A DNA stretch of 7,195 nucleotides from Bacteroidales bacterium (GTDB taxonomy: Bacteria > Bacteroidota > Bacteroidia > Bacteroidales > UBA12077): positions 1-7,195 of the forward strand of contig DAOVYZ010000178.1 in NCBI GenBank assembly GCA_030635365.1, given 5' to 3'. Below are positions 1-7,177 of the stretch, in pieces. The notes beneath the pieces are model-generated. The model was not told the DNA's origin, searched no databases, and saw only the letters and a list, made by a program, of their open reading frames with translations. The translations under genes were made by a program, and so were the position numbers. Each line of letters begins with the position of its first letter. Positions within the stretch are counted from its first letter, which is position 1.

Positions 1-2
1 TA

Positions 3-1247
3 AATATTAAGCTTAACGGATCTTTATATCAGCACGAAGTATTTAATCATGAAGAAAGCATGAAATCTACTCACGGCAAAGATTATAATTATACTTATAG
101 CGGGAAGCTGAATTATTCACCCGGCAACAAGCATAAATTTACGTTAAGCGGACATTCGGATATTTATAATGGTTATAAAATTTATGAAAAAGAAGGTGAC
201 AAAAAAGAACTCAGTTCAGATTATTCTTTCACCGCATACAGAGCCATTGATAATTATACCTTAAATGAAAAACTTGATTTTGTTGTAGGAACAGAATTAA
301 ACACAGAAAAGTTATATTCTTTACAATTATTTGGAGAAGGAGGGGGCACTAAAAATGCACATGATATAAATGTATTCGTACAAGCTGACTGGAGAATAAC
401 AAAAAAATTAAACATAATTGCAGGTTTGCGTTTTAATAATCATGTTAATTACGGAAGCCACCTGACCCCAAAAATATCATTTATGTGTCCTCTTAAATCA
501 TGGAAAATAAGAGGAACTGTTGGAAGTGGCTATAAAGCCCCGTCTTTAAAAGAATTATATTATGATTTCGACCATCATGGCATGTTTCATATTTACGGAA
601 ACAAAGACTTAAAACCGGAAGAGTCGTATTACTATTCCCTCTCAACAGAATTTACGAAAAACAAATTTAATGCTTCAATAAATATTTTTCAGAATAATAT
701 TGATAATAAAATTGATAAGGTTGACAGGTATAATTCTATAACAGGAACACTGGAAAAACATCTTTTAAATATTGAACAGGCAAGAATAAGAGGAGTTGAT
801 TTTATAACAGACTTTCATATTTCAAAGCACTTTTTTTTAAAAGCAGCTTATAATTTTGCTGATGCCGAAGACATGAATACAGGCTTGCAACTCTACGGAA
901 ACAGCAAACACTCAGGAATACTTTGTTTAACATTTAAAACATTAAAACCCGAACATCCTTTGTGTATTACCCTAACTGCAAGAGGTTCTTCCAAAAAATT
1001 ATACCAGTATGTAACCGAAGAAAAAAACGAAACAACAGGAGAAACAGAAGAAGTTATTTATAAAAATTCCGGCGACCCTTATATGTTATGGAAAATCATA
1101 ATTAACCGTACCATGTGGTCAAAAGGTGAAAAGAAATTAAACTTATCTGCAGGGGTTAATAATATTTTTAACTATACCGATATAGAAAATAAAACAACTA
1201 TTGACCCCGGTCGCAGGTATTTTATATCAATGAATTTTAATTTTTAA
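3..1247 (+). CDS. hmuR: TonB-dependent haem receptor, HmuR type (3' part; start lies upstream)
   Basis: This is the C-terminal part of an outer-membrane beta-barrel receptor that imports haem or haemoprotein-derived haem using TonB energy. The frame stays open through base 3 and into the window edge, so the ATG at base 60 is an internal methionine. About 414 residues are visible. The signal peptide, plug domain and first barrel strands are upstream. The sequence alternates aromatic and polar beta-strands and ends in FISMNFNF, a typical outer-membrane insertion signal. The most telling stretch is 531-611: YKAPSLKELYYD, then histidines encoded at 573, 576 and 588, then GNKDLKPE. It matches the YRAP...His...NPDL signature of HmuR-type haem receptors, with Lys for Arg and Lys for Pro. 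The downstream HmuY and HmuS genes support the same role. A receptor for another metal-tetrapyrrole is possible but less likely. Confidence 0.88.
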   Translation, partial: NIKLNGSLYQHEVFNHEESMKSTHGKDYNYTYSGKLNYSPGNKHKFTLSGHSDIYNGYKIYEKEGDKKELSSDYSFTAYRAIDNYTLNEKLDFVVGTELNTEKLYSLQLFGEGGGTKNAHDINVFVQADWRITKKLNIIAGLRFNNHVNYGSHLTPKISFMCPLKSWKIRGTVGSGYKAPSLKELYYDFDHHGMFHIYGNKDLKPEESYYYSLSTEFTKNKFNASINIFQNNIDNKIDKVDRYNSITGTLEKHLLNIEQARIRGVDFITDFHISKHFFLKAAYNFADAEDMNTGLQLYGNSKHSGILCLTFKTLKPEHPLCITLTARGSSKKLYQYVTEEKNETTGETEEVIYKNSGDPYMLWKIIINRTMWSKGEKKLNLSAGVNNIFNYTDIENKTTIDPGRRYFISMNFNF

Positions 1248-1281
1248 TCAATTTAATTATAAAATAAAACTATTAAAAAAA

Positions 1282-1893
1282 ATGAAAAAAACAGTAAAAT
1301 TATTAATTGTAATTGCCTTAATTGGCGGTTTATTTTCCTTAAACGGATGTAAAAAAGATAAAGATCCTGAGCCCGAACCAACTCAATTACAAAGCAAAGA
1401 AGCTGTAATTAATGCAAGTGATTATGCCACATGGGTCTATTTTTCATTTAATAAAGGTACAATAGTAACTATTAGTGATTTCCAGACTAGCACTGATTGG
1501 GATATTGCTTTTCATCGTGATGACATTAGAACTAATAGCGGTCTTTCCGGTAGTGGAAAAGGAGGCATTCAGGAATCAGCATCAGAATATTCAGCTTTAA
1601 CAACAGCTCCTGAAACAGGATATATAGTTGATGACAGTTTAAAGGTAATGTACACTGCCGGTATGCCTCCTGTTTACACACAGGATGTTGGTTCTATAGA
1701 AGGAAGCGATTGGGCAAATTATAATCATGATACGCATGCATGGGAAATTAAAAAAGATGTTTTTGTTATAAAAACTGCTGATGGCAAGTATGCTAAAATC
1801 AGGATGAAAAGCTTCTTGAATGATAACGACGAATCAGGTACAATAACTTTGGAATATACATATCAACCGGACGGAAGTACTAAGTTAGAATAA
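1282..1893 (+). CDS. hmuY: HmuY-family haem-binding lipoprotein
   Basis: This 203-residue lipoprotein probably captures haem at the cell surface and passes it to the adjacent receptor. It has a signal peptide: a basic MKK start, a hydrophobic core (residues 7-20) and a lipobox ending LNGC, with Cys23 as the lipidated residue. The next residues, KKDKDPEPEP, are charged and flexible, as in surface-exported Bacteroidota lipoproteins. The mature part shows HmuY-family signatures: WVYFSF at 51-56, DWDIAFHRDDIRTNSG at 72-87 and a Gly-rich SGSGKGG after it. Possible axial haem ligands are His78, His149, His152, Met123, Met128 and Met175. P. gingivalis HmuY uses two histidines and some Bacteroidales homologues are reported to use methionines, so the pair used here is undecided. 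The start follows seven A residues with no Shine-Dalgarno sequence. The gene lies 34 bases after the receptor stop, with no promoter or terminator visible between them, so the two are probably co-transcribed. Confidence 0.87.
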   Translation: MKKTVKLLIVIALIGGLFSLNGCKKDKDPEPEPTQLQSKEAVINASDYATWVYFSFNKGTIVTISDFQTSTDWDIAFHRDDIRTNSGLSGSGKGGIQESASEYSALTTAPETGYIVDDSLKVMYTAGMPPVYTQDVGSIEGSDWANYNHDTHAWEIKKDVFVIKTADGKYAKIRMKSFLNDNDESGTITLEYTYQPDGSTKLE

Positions 1894-1912
1894 TTGAAAT
1901 TTAAGCTAATAG

Positions 1913-1932
1913 AAAACCTGACAGGTTTTTTT
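1913..1932 (+). terminator. Possible partial terminator/attenuator between hmuY and hmuS
   Basis: AAAACCT (1913-1919) can pair with AGGTTTT (1923-1929) around a GAC loop, and the T-run extends from 1926 to 1932. This resembles a short intrinsic terminator. The stem is weak (only three G-C or C-G pairs), and the alternative 15-bp stem with the downstream arm would compete with it. No promoter resembling the Bacteroidota TAnnTTTG -7 element was noticed before hmuS, so complete termination here would leave hmuS without a visible promoter. Partial read-through, giving more receptor and lipoprotein than HmuS, fits better. Confidence 0.35.
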
Positions 1933-1950
1933 ATTAAACCTGTCAGGTTT
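1914..1950. repeat. Perfect 15-bp inverted repeat with 7-base loop; composite palindrome
   Basis: AAACCTGACAGGTTT (1914-1928) and AAACCTGTCAGGTTT (1936-1950) are exact reverse complements separated by seven bases. Each arm is also a near-perfect palindrome of its own (AAACCTG, one central base, CAGGTTT). The transcript can therefore fold as one long 15-bp stem or as two small hairpins in series. The two palindrome centres (1921 and 1943) are 22 bp apart, about two helical turns. It fills the middle of the 87-base gap between hmuY and hmuS. It could be a terminator or attenuator, an mRNA-stabilising element, a dispersed extragenic repeat or a paired operator. The structure is seen directly; the role is inferred. 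Confidence 0.9.
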
Positions 1951-1980
1951 AAATATTAATTTTTTTAAATTTTACTTAAC

Positions 1981-4900
1981 ATGAATTTTACAAACCCTTA
2001 TCCTTTTGCTAAATATAAAAAAGCAAAAGAGAAATATAATATTAAAAAAATAATATTTACAATTGTCATCCTATTCGCAATAGGAACAGGCACTTACATT
2101 GCCTACAACCGTTTTGTTGCTCCAACAAATATTGCAGTGGTCAATATGCCGGAATTTAAGCTGCAAAGGATGCACAAGGCTAATAACAACTCATTTGTAA
2201 AATTTGAAAAAATAGCAGATAATGAGTATCACAAGCTAACAAAATATGATTTTATCATTATCAGTGGACATGGAGTAAATTTTTCTCCCGAACAAACAGA
2301 ATATATTAAAAAGGCAACTGTTGAAGGCACATTGATTTATGTGTGCGATGTTACTAATCCTGAGTGTGATTTTACCAACCTGACAGGTGAAAATCTTGAC
2401 AAAGTTTCTGCATATATGGAAAACGGAGGAACTAAGAATTATCGTAGTCTTTGTAATTATATAAGAACGTATATTGATAAAAAAATAATATCAGCCCCGG
2501 AACCGGAAGTTCTTGTCGAAATATCGGGGAATTACCTTTTTCATATAGAAGATGGGGTATATTTAAAAACAGTTGCGGAATACGAAAAATATTACAGAAA
2601 TAAAGGGTTTTATAAAAAAGGGCAAGCTAAAATTGCTTTGCTTTGTAGTAATATCAATCCCAATAATTCAAATCGCGACCATTTTATTAAATTCATTCAA
2701 AAACTTGAAGAACGGAACCTTAATGTATATCCTGTTTATTCATTCTCTAAAAAACGCCTTGAATTTTTAAAAGAAATCAACCCCGATTTGGTCATACTAC
2801 AACCTCATGGCAGGCTTGCAATGGGTCAGCAGGAAAAAGCTGTTGAATGGCTGAAAGAACAAAATATCCCTTTGCTTTCTCCCATAGCTGTTTTTGCGGA
2901 ATATAACGAATGGGTAAAAGACCCGCAAGGTCTTGCCGGAGGAATGTTATCTATGAGTATAGTGTTGCCCGAAATAGACGGAGCTGTTGCCCCGTATGCA
3001 ATAACAGCACAATTTAAAGATGAAAACGGGTATAAAATTTTTGATGCCATTCCAAAACGTATGGATGATTTTTGCGATATGGTTAGCAAATGGATGACAC
3101 TTCGTAAAAAGCAAAACCACGAAAAAAAAGTAGCAATATATTATTTTAAAGGTCCCGGGCAGAATGCTATGGTAGCTTCCAATATGGAAGTAGTGCCATC
3201 GCTTTATAATGTTTTGAAAAAATTGAAATCAGAAGGTTATAAAATAGAAAACCTGCCTGAAACAAAAGAAGAATTTGAAAAACTTATTATGCAAAAAGGT
3301 CCGGTACTTGGGGCTTATGCTATTGGGACATTTCAGGAATATTTAAAAACAGGTAAGCCTGCATTGGTGCAAACAACCGAATATGAAAAATGGTGTAAAA
3401 ATGATATGCCCGAAGAACTATATAATAATGTTGTTGAAAAATATGGGCATGCTCCCGGAAAATATATGGCTGTAGAACAAAACGACGAAAATTTTATTGC
3501 AGTTACAAGAATACAATTCGGAAATATATGTATCCTTCCGCAACCTCTTCCCGGTATTGGCGATGATTCTCAAAAATTAGTACATGGTGCTAAAGTTGCT
3601 CCTCCTCACACTTACATAGCATCATATTTGTGGACACGCCATAAATTTAAAGCTGATGCGATTATTCATTTTGGCACACACGGAAGCCTTGAATTTACCC
3701 CGGGTAAACAGGTTGCTTTATCTTGCTACGACTGGCCCGATGTATTAATAGGCAATATCCCTCATTCGTATATTTATACTATCTCAAATATTGGAGAAGG
3801 CATAATTGCTAAACGACGAACTTATGCACGTCTTATTACATATCTCACACCTCCGTTTATGGAAAGCGGTACTTATGGCGAATTGGATAAACTCAATCAA
3901 AAATTAGATAAATATAATTTATTATCAGACGGACCTGTCAGGGAGCAATATGCACAAAGCATTAAAAAAATTGTTGCCAATATCGGGATAGATAAAGATT
4001 TGGGGCTTGATAGTATCAAAAATTATTCATCTGAAGATATACATAAAATACATGAATATCTTGAAGAAATTGAAGAAGAAAAGGTTACCGGTGGACTTTA
4101 TACCCTTGGGCAATATTATACCTCCGAACAAATTAAAAACACGGCAAGATTAATGGCTACCGACCCAATTGCATATAGCCTGGCTGAATTAGATGTCCAG
4201 AAAGGGAAAATAACCCCGCAAAACATTCAGGACAGAGTCTTTTTTAATAAAAATTATTTGAGCAAAGCCAAAAAAATTGTTGCAAAAGTACAGGCAGGAG
4301 CAAATACCGGGCATGTAATAAAAAACACACTTTCTGAGGAAGATATTGGAAAAGCACATAAATGGCAAAAAGCACAACACCAAAGTAGTATGGGTGCTGT
4401 TATGGGGCAAATGATAGAACTTGCCAATAATAAAAGGAACAATATAAAAAAGGAAATACTTGCTAATGACGCTACTTTTTTACAGTTAAAACGGATTATG
4501 GTAAAAGTTATAGCCGACCCCGAAAAAAAGGAATTTATAACTTCGTTAAAATCGGAAAAAGTCTTTAAAAAAGCTATTAAAATGGCAGACCCTGTTGCTT
4601 ATGAAAAAGCAATGAAAATAGCAAAACGTATTAAATCAATGTCTCCTGAAATGTACGATAACCTGATGATTGCAGGAAATAATGACATACAGCAGTTACT
4701 TGTTTTTATGCAAAATGAGGAATTGAAAAATAGGACTTTTAAATTACTTGATAGCAAAACCTTAACAAAAGAAGTTGAGCAGGAAAAACAAAAAATATTA
4801 AAGCAAAAAACAGAAAAATGTTTAAGTCCTGAATATATTAAGAACTTTAAAATAGCTTTCTCACCGGATTTTGAAGATAAGATAAACAAGTTATGCAAAG

Positions 4901-6774
4901 AAGAATTAAGGAACTTGATTAAATCATTGGAATGGTATAAAAATAATACAGAAGCCCTTGATTATCTGAAAGAATCGCAACAAACAGATGTAGAAGAAAT
5001 TATTTATTTATATAAACAAGACACTTGGGGTAAAAAATGTCAAAATGCCATTCAGAAAGCTGATAAGTTAATTGTTAAATTAGAACGTAAAGAGAAGTTA
5101 TACGCCGGAGCAGTTCTGAAAATTGAAACGAATATATTGTCAATAAGTAAATATGAAGAGAACTTACTCCAAAGTACTGATAACGAATTAAACAGCACTA
5201 TCAATTCATTAAACGGGGGATTTGTTTCTCCGTCATCGGGAGGCGACCCTATTGCCAATCCGTTTAGTTTGCCTACCGGACGAAATATGTATTCCATTGA
5301 TGCCGAAAGGACACCTTCATCGGAAGCATGGAATGTAGGGGTTAAACTGGCAAAATCATTACTTAAAGAAGAAAAAAGAATAAAAGGACGCTATCCCAAA
5401 AAAATAAGTTTTACACTATGGTCAACCAGTTTTATATCTACCGAAGGTGCAACCATAGCCCAAATACTATATTTACTCGGTGTAGAACCTATTCGTGATG
5501 CATTTGGAAGGGTTCAAAATTTACGTCTTATCCCTGTTGAAGAACTCGACAGACCACGTATAGATGTTGTAGTACAAACATCAGGACAATTGCGTGATTT
5601 GGCTGCTTCAAGACTATATCTTATTAATAAAGCTGTTGATATGGCAGCAAAAGCTGATGATGCAGCCGATTCGTTAAACTACGTAAAAAGTGGGGTGCTT
5701 GATGCGGAAAGAGTTATGGTTGAAAAAGGTATTTCACCCAAAGATGCTCGTCGTTTATCTGCTTTACGGGTGTTTGGCGGAGTAAATGGTAATTATGGCA
5801 CCGGTATAATGGGATTGGTTGAAGATGGCGATTCGTGGGAAGATGAAGAACAAATTGCACAAACTTATATCAATAATATGGGGGCTTTGTATGGACAAGG
5901 CGATGACTGGGGTAAATTTATAAAAGGAGCTTTTGAAGCTGCATTACAAAATACCGAAGTTGTAGTACAACCTCGCCAGAGTAACACATGGGGAGCACTC
6001 AGTCTTGATCATGTGTATGAATTTATGGGAGGGATGAATCTTACAGTCCGGCATGTAACAGGTAACGACCCAACTGCTTATTTTAACGATTTCAGAAATG
6101 TTAGCAACCCTCGTATGCAGGAATTAAAAGAAGCTATTGGTGTTGAAGCACGTTCTACAATATTCAATCCTAAATATATTAAAGAATATATGAAAGGCGA
6201 AGCAAGTTCTGCTGAGAATTTTGCCGAAACATTTCGCAATACTTATGGTTGGAACGTTATGAAACCACAGGCAATTGATAAATATATCTGGGAAACCTAT
6301 TATGATATTTATGTAAAAGATAATTTGAATTTGAATATTCATAAATTCTTTAATGAGAAAAATCCGTATGCTTTACAGGAAATGACAGCAGTTATGCTCG
6401 AAACAGTACGAAAAGGATATTGGAAAGCATCTATCGAACAAATCAGGGAGATGGCAAAACTCCATGCTCAACTTATAAAAGAGCATAATGCAGGATGTAG
6501 TGGTTTTGTTTGTGATAACACTAAACTAAAAGATTTTATCAGCAAAAATATTGATGAAAAACTTAAACAGGAATATACTGAAAAAATATCTGATGTAAGA
6601 GAACTTAAAAATGAAAATGCAGATAAGAGCCTTGTTCTTAAAAAAGAAGAAATGCAGAAGAAAAGGCAAACCAATAAACAACAAAACAAATTTGTAAATA
6701 ATTGGATTATAATATTAGGGAGCATTATTGGGCTCGTTTTATTAATTGTTTTTATTATTAAAAGAAGAAATTAA
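1981..6774 (+). CDS. hmuS: HmuS-type CobN-like chelatase-fold protein, membrane-anchored
   Basis: This 1597-residue protein belongs to the CobN/ChlH large-subunit chelatase family. It probably acts on haem in the periplasm, with iron removal the favoured activity from work on relatives. A basic N-terminus precedes a membrane helix (about 24-42), and a second helix (about 1574-1594) ends in KRRN. This suggests both ends are cytoplasmic and the body periplasmic. Family motifs in order: PEID at 330-333; IIHFGTHGSLEFTPGKQ at 561-577 (His563, His567, Glu571, Lys576); GGFVSPSSGGDP at 1079-1090 followed by LPTGRNMYSID; STEGATIAQ at 1153-1161; RPRIDV at 1191-1196; GGVNGNYGTG at 1266-1275; DHVYEFMGGM at 1343-1352; and CSGFVC at 1506-1511. 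Between about 640 and 1075 lies a long Lys/Glu-rich, mostly helical region, which helps make it longer than cobalamin CobN proteins (about 1100-1300). No CobS/CobT-like partner is present, and the neighbours argue against cobalamin synthesis. The ATG has no Shine-Dalgarno sequence but gives a sensible N-terminus. Confidence 0.88.
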   Translation: MNFTNPYPFAKYKKAKEKYNIKKIIFTIVILFAIGTGTYIAYNRFVAPTNIAVVNMPEFKLQRMHKANNNSFVKFEKIADNEYHKLTKYDFIIISGHGVNFSPEQTEYIKKATVEGTLIYVCDVTNPECDFTNLTGENLDKVSAYMENGGTKNYRSLCNYIRTYIDKKIISAPEPEVLVEISGNYLFHIEDGVYLKTVAEYEKYYRNKGFYKKGQAKIALLCSNINPNNSNRDHFIKFIQKLEERNLNVYPVYSFSKKRLEFLKEINPDLVILQPHGRLAMGQQEKAVEWLKEQNIPLLSPIAVFAEYNEWVKDPQGLAGGMLSMSIVLPEIDGAVAPYAITAQFKDENGYKIFDAIPKRMDDFCDMVSKWMTLRKKQNHEKKVAIYYFKGPGQNAMVASNMEVVPSLYNVLKKLKSEGYKIENLPETKEEFEKLIMQKGPVLGAYAIGTFQEYLKTGKPALVQTTEYEKWCKNDMPEELYNNVVEKYGHAPGKYMAVEQNDENFIAVTRIQFGNICILPQPLPGIGDDSQKLVHGAKVAPPHTYIASYLWTRHKFKADAIIHFGTHGSLEFTPGKQVALSCYDWPDVLIGNIPHSYIYTISNIGEGIIAKRRTYARLITYLTPPFMESGTYGELDKLNQKLDKYNLLSDGPVREQYAQSIKKIVANIGIDKDLGLDSIKNYSSEDIHKIHEYLEEIEEEKVTGGLYTLGQYYTSEQIKNTARLMATDPIAYSLAELDVQKGKITPQNIQDRVFFNKNYLSKAKKIVAKVQAGANTGHVIKNTLSEEDIGKAHKWQKAQHQSSMGAVMGQMIELANNKRNNIKKEILANDATFLQLKRIMVKVIADPEKKEFITSLKSEKVFKKAIKMADPVAYEKAMKIAKRIKSMSPEMYDNLMIAGNNDIQQLLVFMQNEELKNRTFKLLDSKTLTKEVEQEKQKILKQKTEKCLSPEYIKNFKIAFSPDFEDKINKLCKEELRNLIKSLEWYKNNTEALDYLKESQQTDVEEIIYLYKQDTWGKKCQNAIQKADKLIVKLERKEKLYAGAVLKIETNILSISKYEENLLQSTDNELNSTINSLNGGFVSPSSGGDPIANPFSLPTGRNMYSIDAERTPSSEAWNVGVKLAKSLLKEEKRIKGRYPKKISFTLWSTSFISTEGATIAQILYLLGVEPIRDAFGRVQNLRLIPVEELDRPRIDVVVQTSGQLRDLAASRLYLINKAVDMAAKADDAADSLNYVKSGVLDAERVMVEKGISPKDARRLSALRVFGGVNGNYGTGIMGLVEDGDSWEDEEQIAQTYINNMGALYGQGDDWGKFIKGAFEAALQNTEVVVQPRQSNTWGALSLDHVYEFMGGMNLTVRHVTGNDPTAYFNDFRNVSNPRMQELKEAIGVEARSTIFNPKYIKEYMKGEASSAENFAETFRNTYGWNVMKPQAIDKYIWETYYDIYVKDNLNLNIHKFFNEKNPYALQEMTAVMLETVRKGYWKASIEQIREMAKLHAQLIKEHNAGCSGFVCDNTKLKDFISKNIDEKLKQEYTEKISDVRELKNENADKSLVLKKEEMQKKRQTNKQQNKFVNNWIIILGSIIGLVLLIVFIIKRRN

Positions 6775-6781
6775 AATTATC

Positions 6782-7177
6782 ATGCAAACAAAAATTTCAA
6801 TCCTTTGGCTAATTATTCTTATTGGGCTGGTATTTCATACTATCTTACATCTTATACCTGTTTTTTACGGAGTAGATATTGTAAAACCAAATTCTCAGGG
6901 AGTCATTCCGTTGGGAATATCGCTAACAATGGGATTTACTTTCTTAATTCCTGTGGCAATTATTTGTCTTTGTGTTTTTTTTACAAGCAAATGGGCAAGG
7001 GTAATTAATTTTATTGTTTCTCTTATTGTTGCACTTATTAACATAGCTCATTTATCAGAATTCTTTTTGGCAAAATCAGTAGATATAGCACAGGTTTTTG
7101 TTTTACCTGCTCTCTTTGTTATTAGCTTGTTTCTTTGTGTTATTTCGTATAAATGGATAAAAATATTAACTAAATAA
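6782..7177 (+). CDS. Small four-helix inner-membrane protein, HmuT position of the hmu operon
   Basis: This 131-residue protein is almost entirely hydrophobic, with four probable membrane helices at about 6-26, 44-67, 72-91 and 104-123. Histidines lie at His19 and His23 in or near helix 1 (FHTILHLIP) and at His90 at the end of helix 3, with acidic Glu93 and Asp101 nearby. I chose ATG 6782 because the only longer option is a TTG at 6746 that would overlap the end of hmuS and add 12 residues. The chosen start lies 7 bases after the hmuS stop, with a purine-rich AAAGAAGAAA at 6761-6770, so translation is probably coupled to hmuS. In P. gingivalis the gene after hmuS is the uncharacterised hmuT, followed by an ExbB/MotA-like channel gene. 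Position and membrane character fit that assignment, but there is no motif that proves a function. It could be part of an ion-channel complex or a membrane partner of HmuS. Confidence 0.75.
   Translation: MQTKISILWLIILIGLVFHTILHLIPVFYGVDIVKPNSQGVIPLGISLTMGFTFLIPVAIICLCVFFTSKWARVINFIVSLIVALINIAHLSEFFLAKSVDIAQVFVLPALFVISLFLCVISYKWIKILTK

Noticed and set aside
60..62. ATG as a start of a 395-residue receptor
   Set aside because: The same frame is open and barrel-like to the window edge, and no signal peptide follows this ATG. It is an internal methionine of a longer receptor.
1248..1281. Possible promoter before the HmuY-like gene
   Set aside because: The 34 bases are only A/T-rich, with no TAnnTTTG and TTTG pair, so co-transcription with the receptor is more likely.
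2377..2388. AACCTGACAGGT inside hmuS, identical to 12 bases of the intergenic palindrome, plus ACCTGTCAGG at 3933-3942
   Set aside because: Both lie in well-formed coding sequence (NLTG and GPVR) with no matching second arm nearby. A short chance match is the simpler explanation unless a genome count shows enrichment.
4189..5297. Several minus-strand open frames of 62-99 codons within hmuS
   Set aside because: They lie antisense to a long conserved coding sequence, have no family resemblance, and their Cys/Phe/Ser-rich composition is what the reverse of Lys/Glu-rich codons produces.
1981..6774. Assignment as the cobalamin-pathway CobN cobaltochelatase
   Set aside because: The HmuR-HmuY neighbours, the two membrane anchors, the absence of CobS/CobT and the HmuS-like motif variants (for example DHVYEFMGGM) favour the haem-processing branch.
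6746..6781. TTG start giving a 143-residue membrane protein
   Set aside because: It would overlap hmuS by 29 bases and add a charged 12-residue stretch before a good ATG start. ATG 6782 is the better choice.
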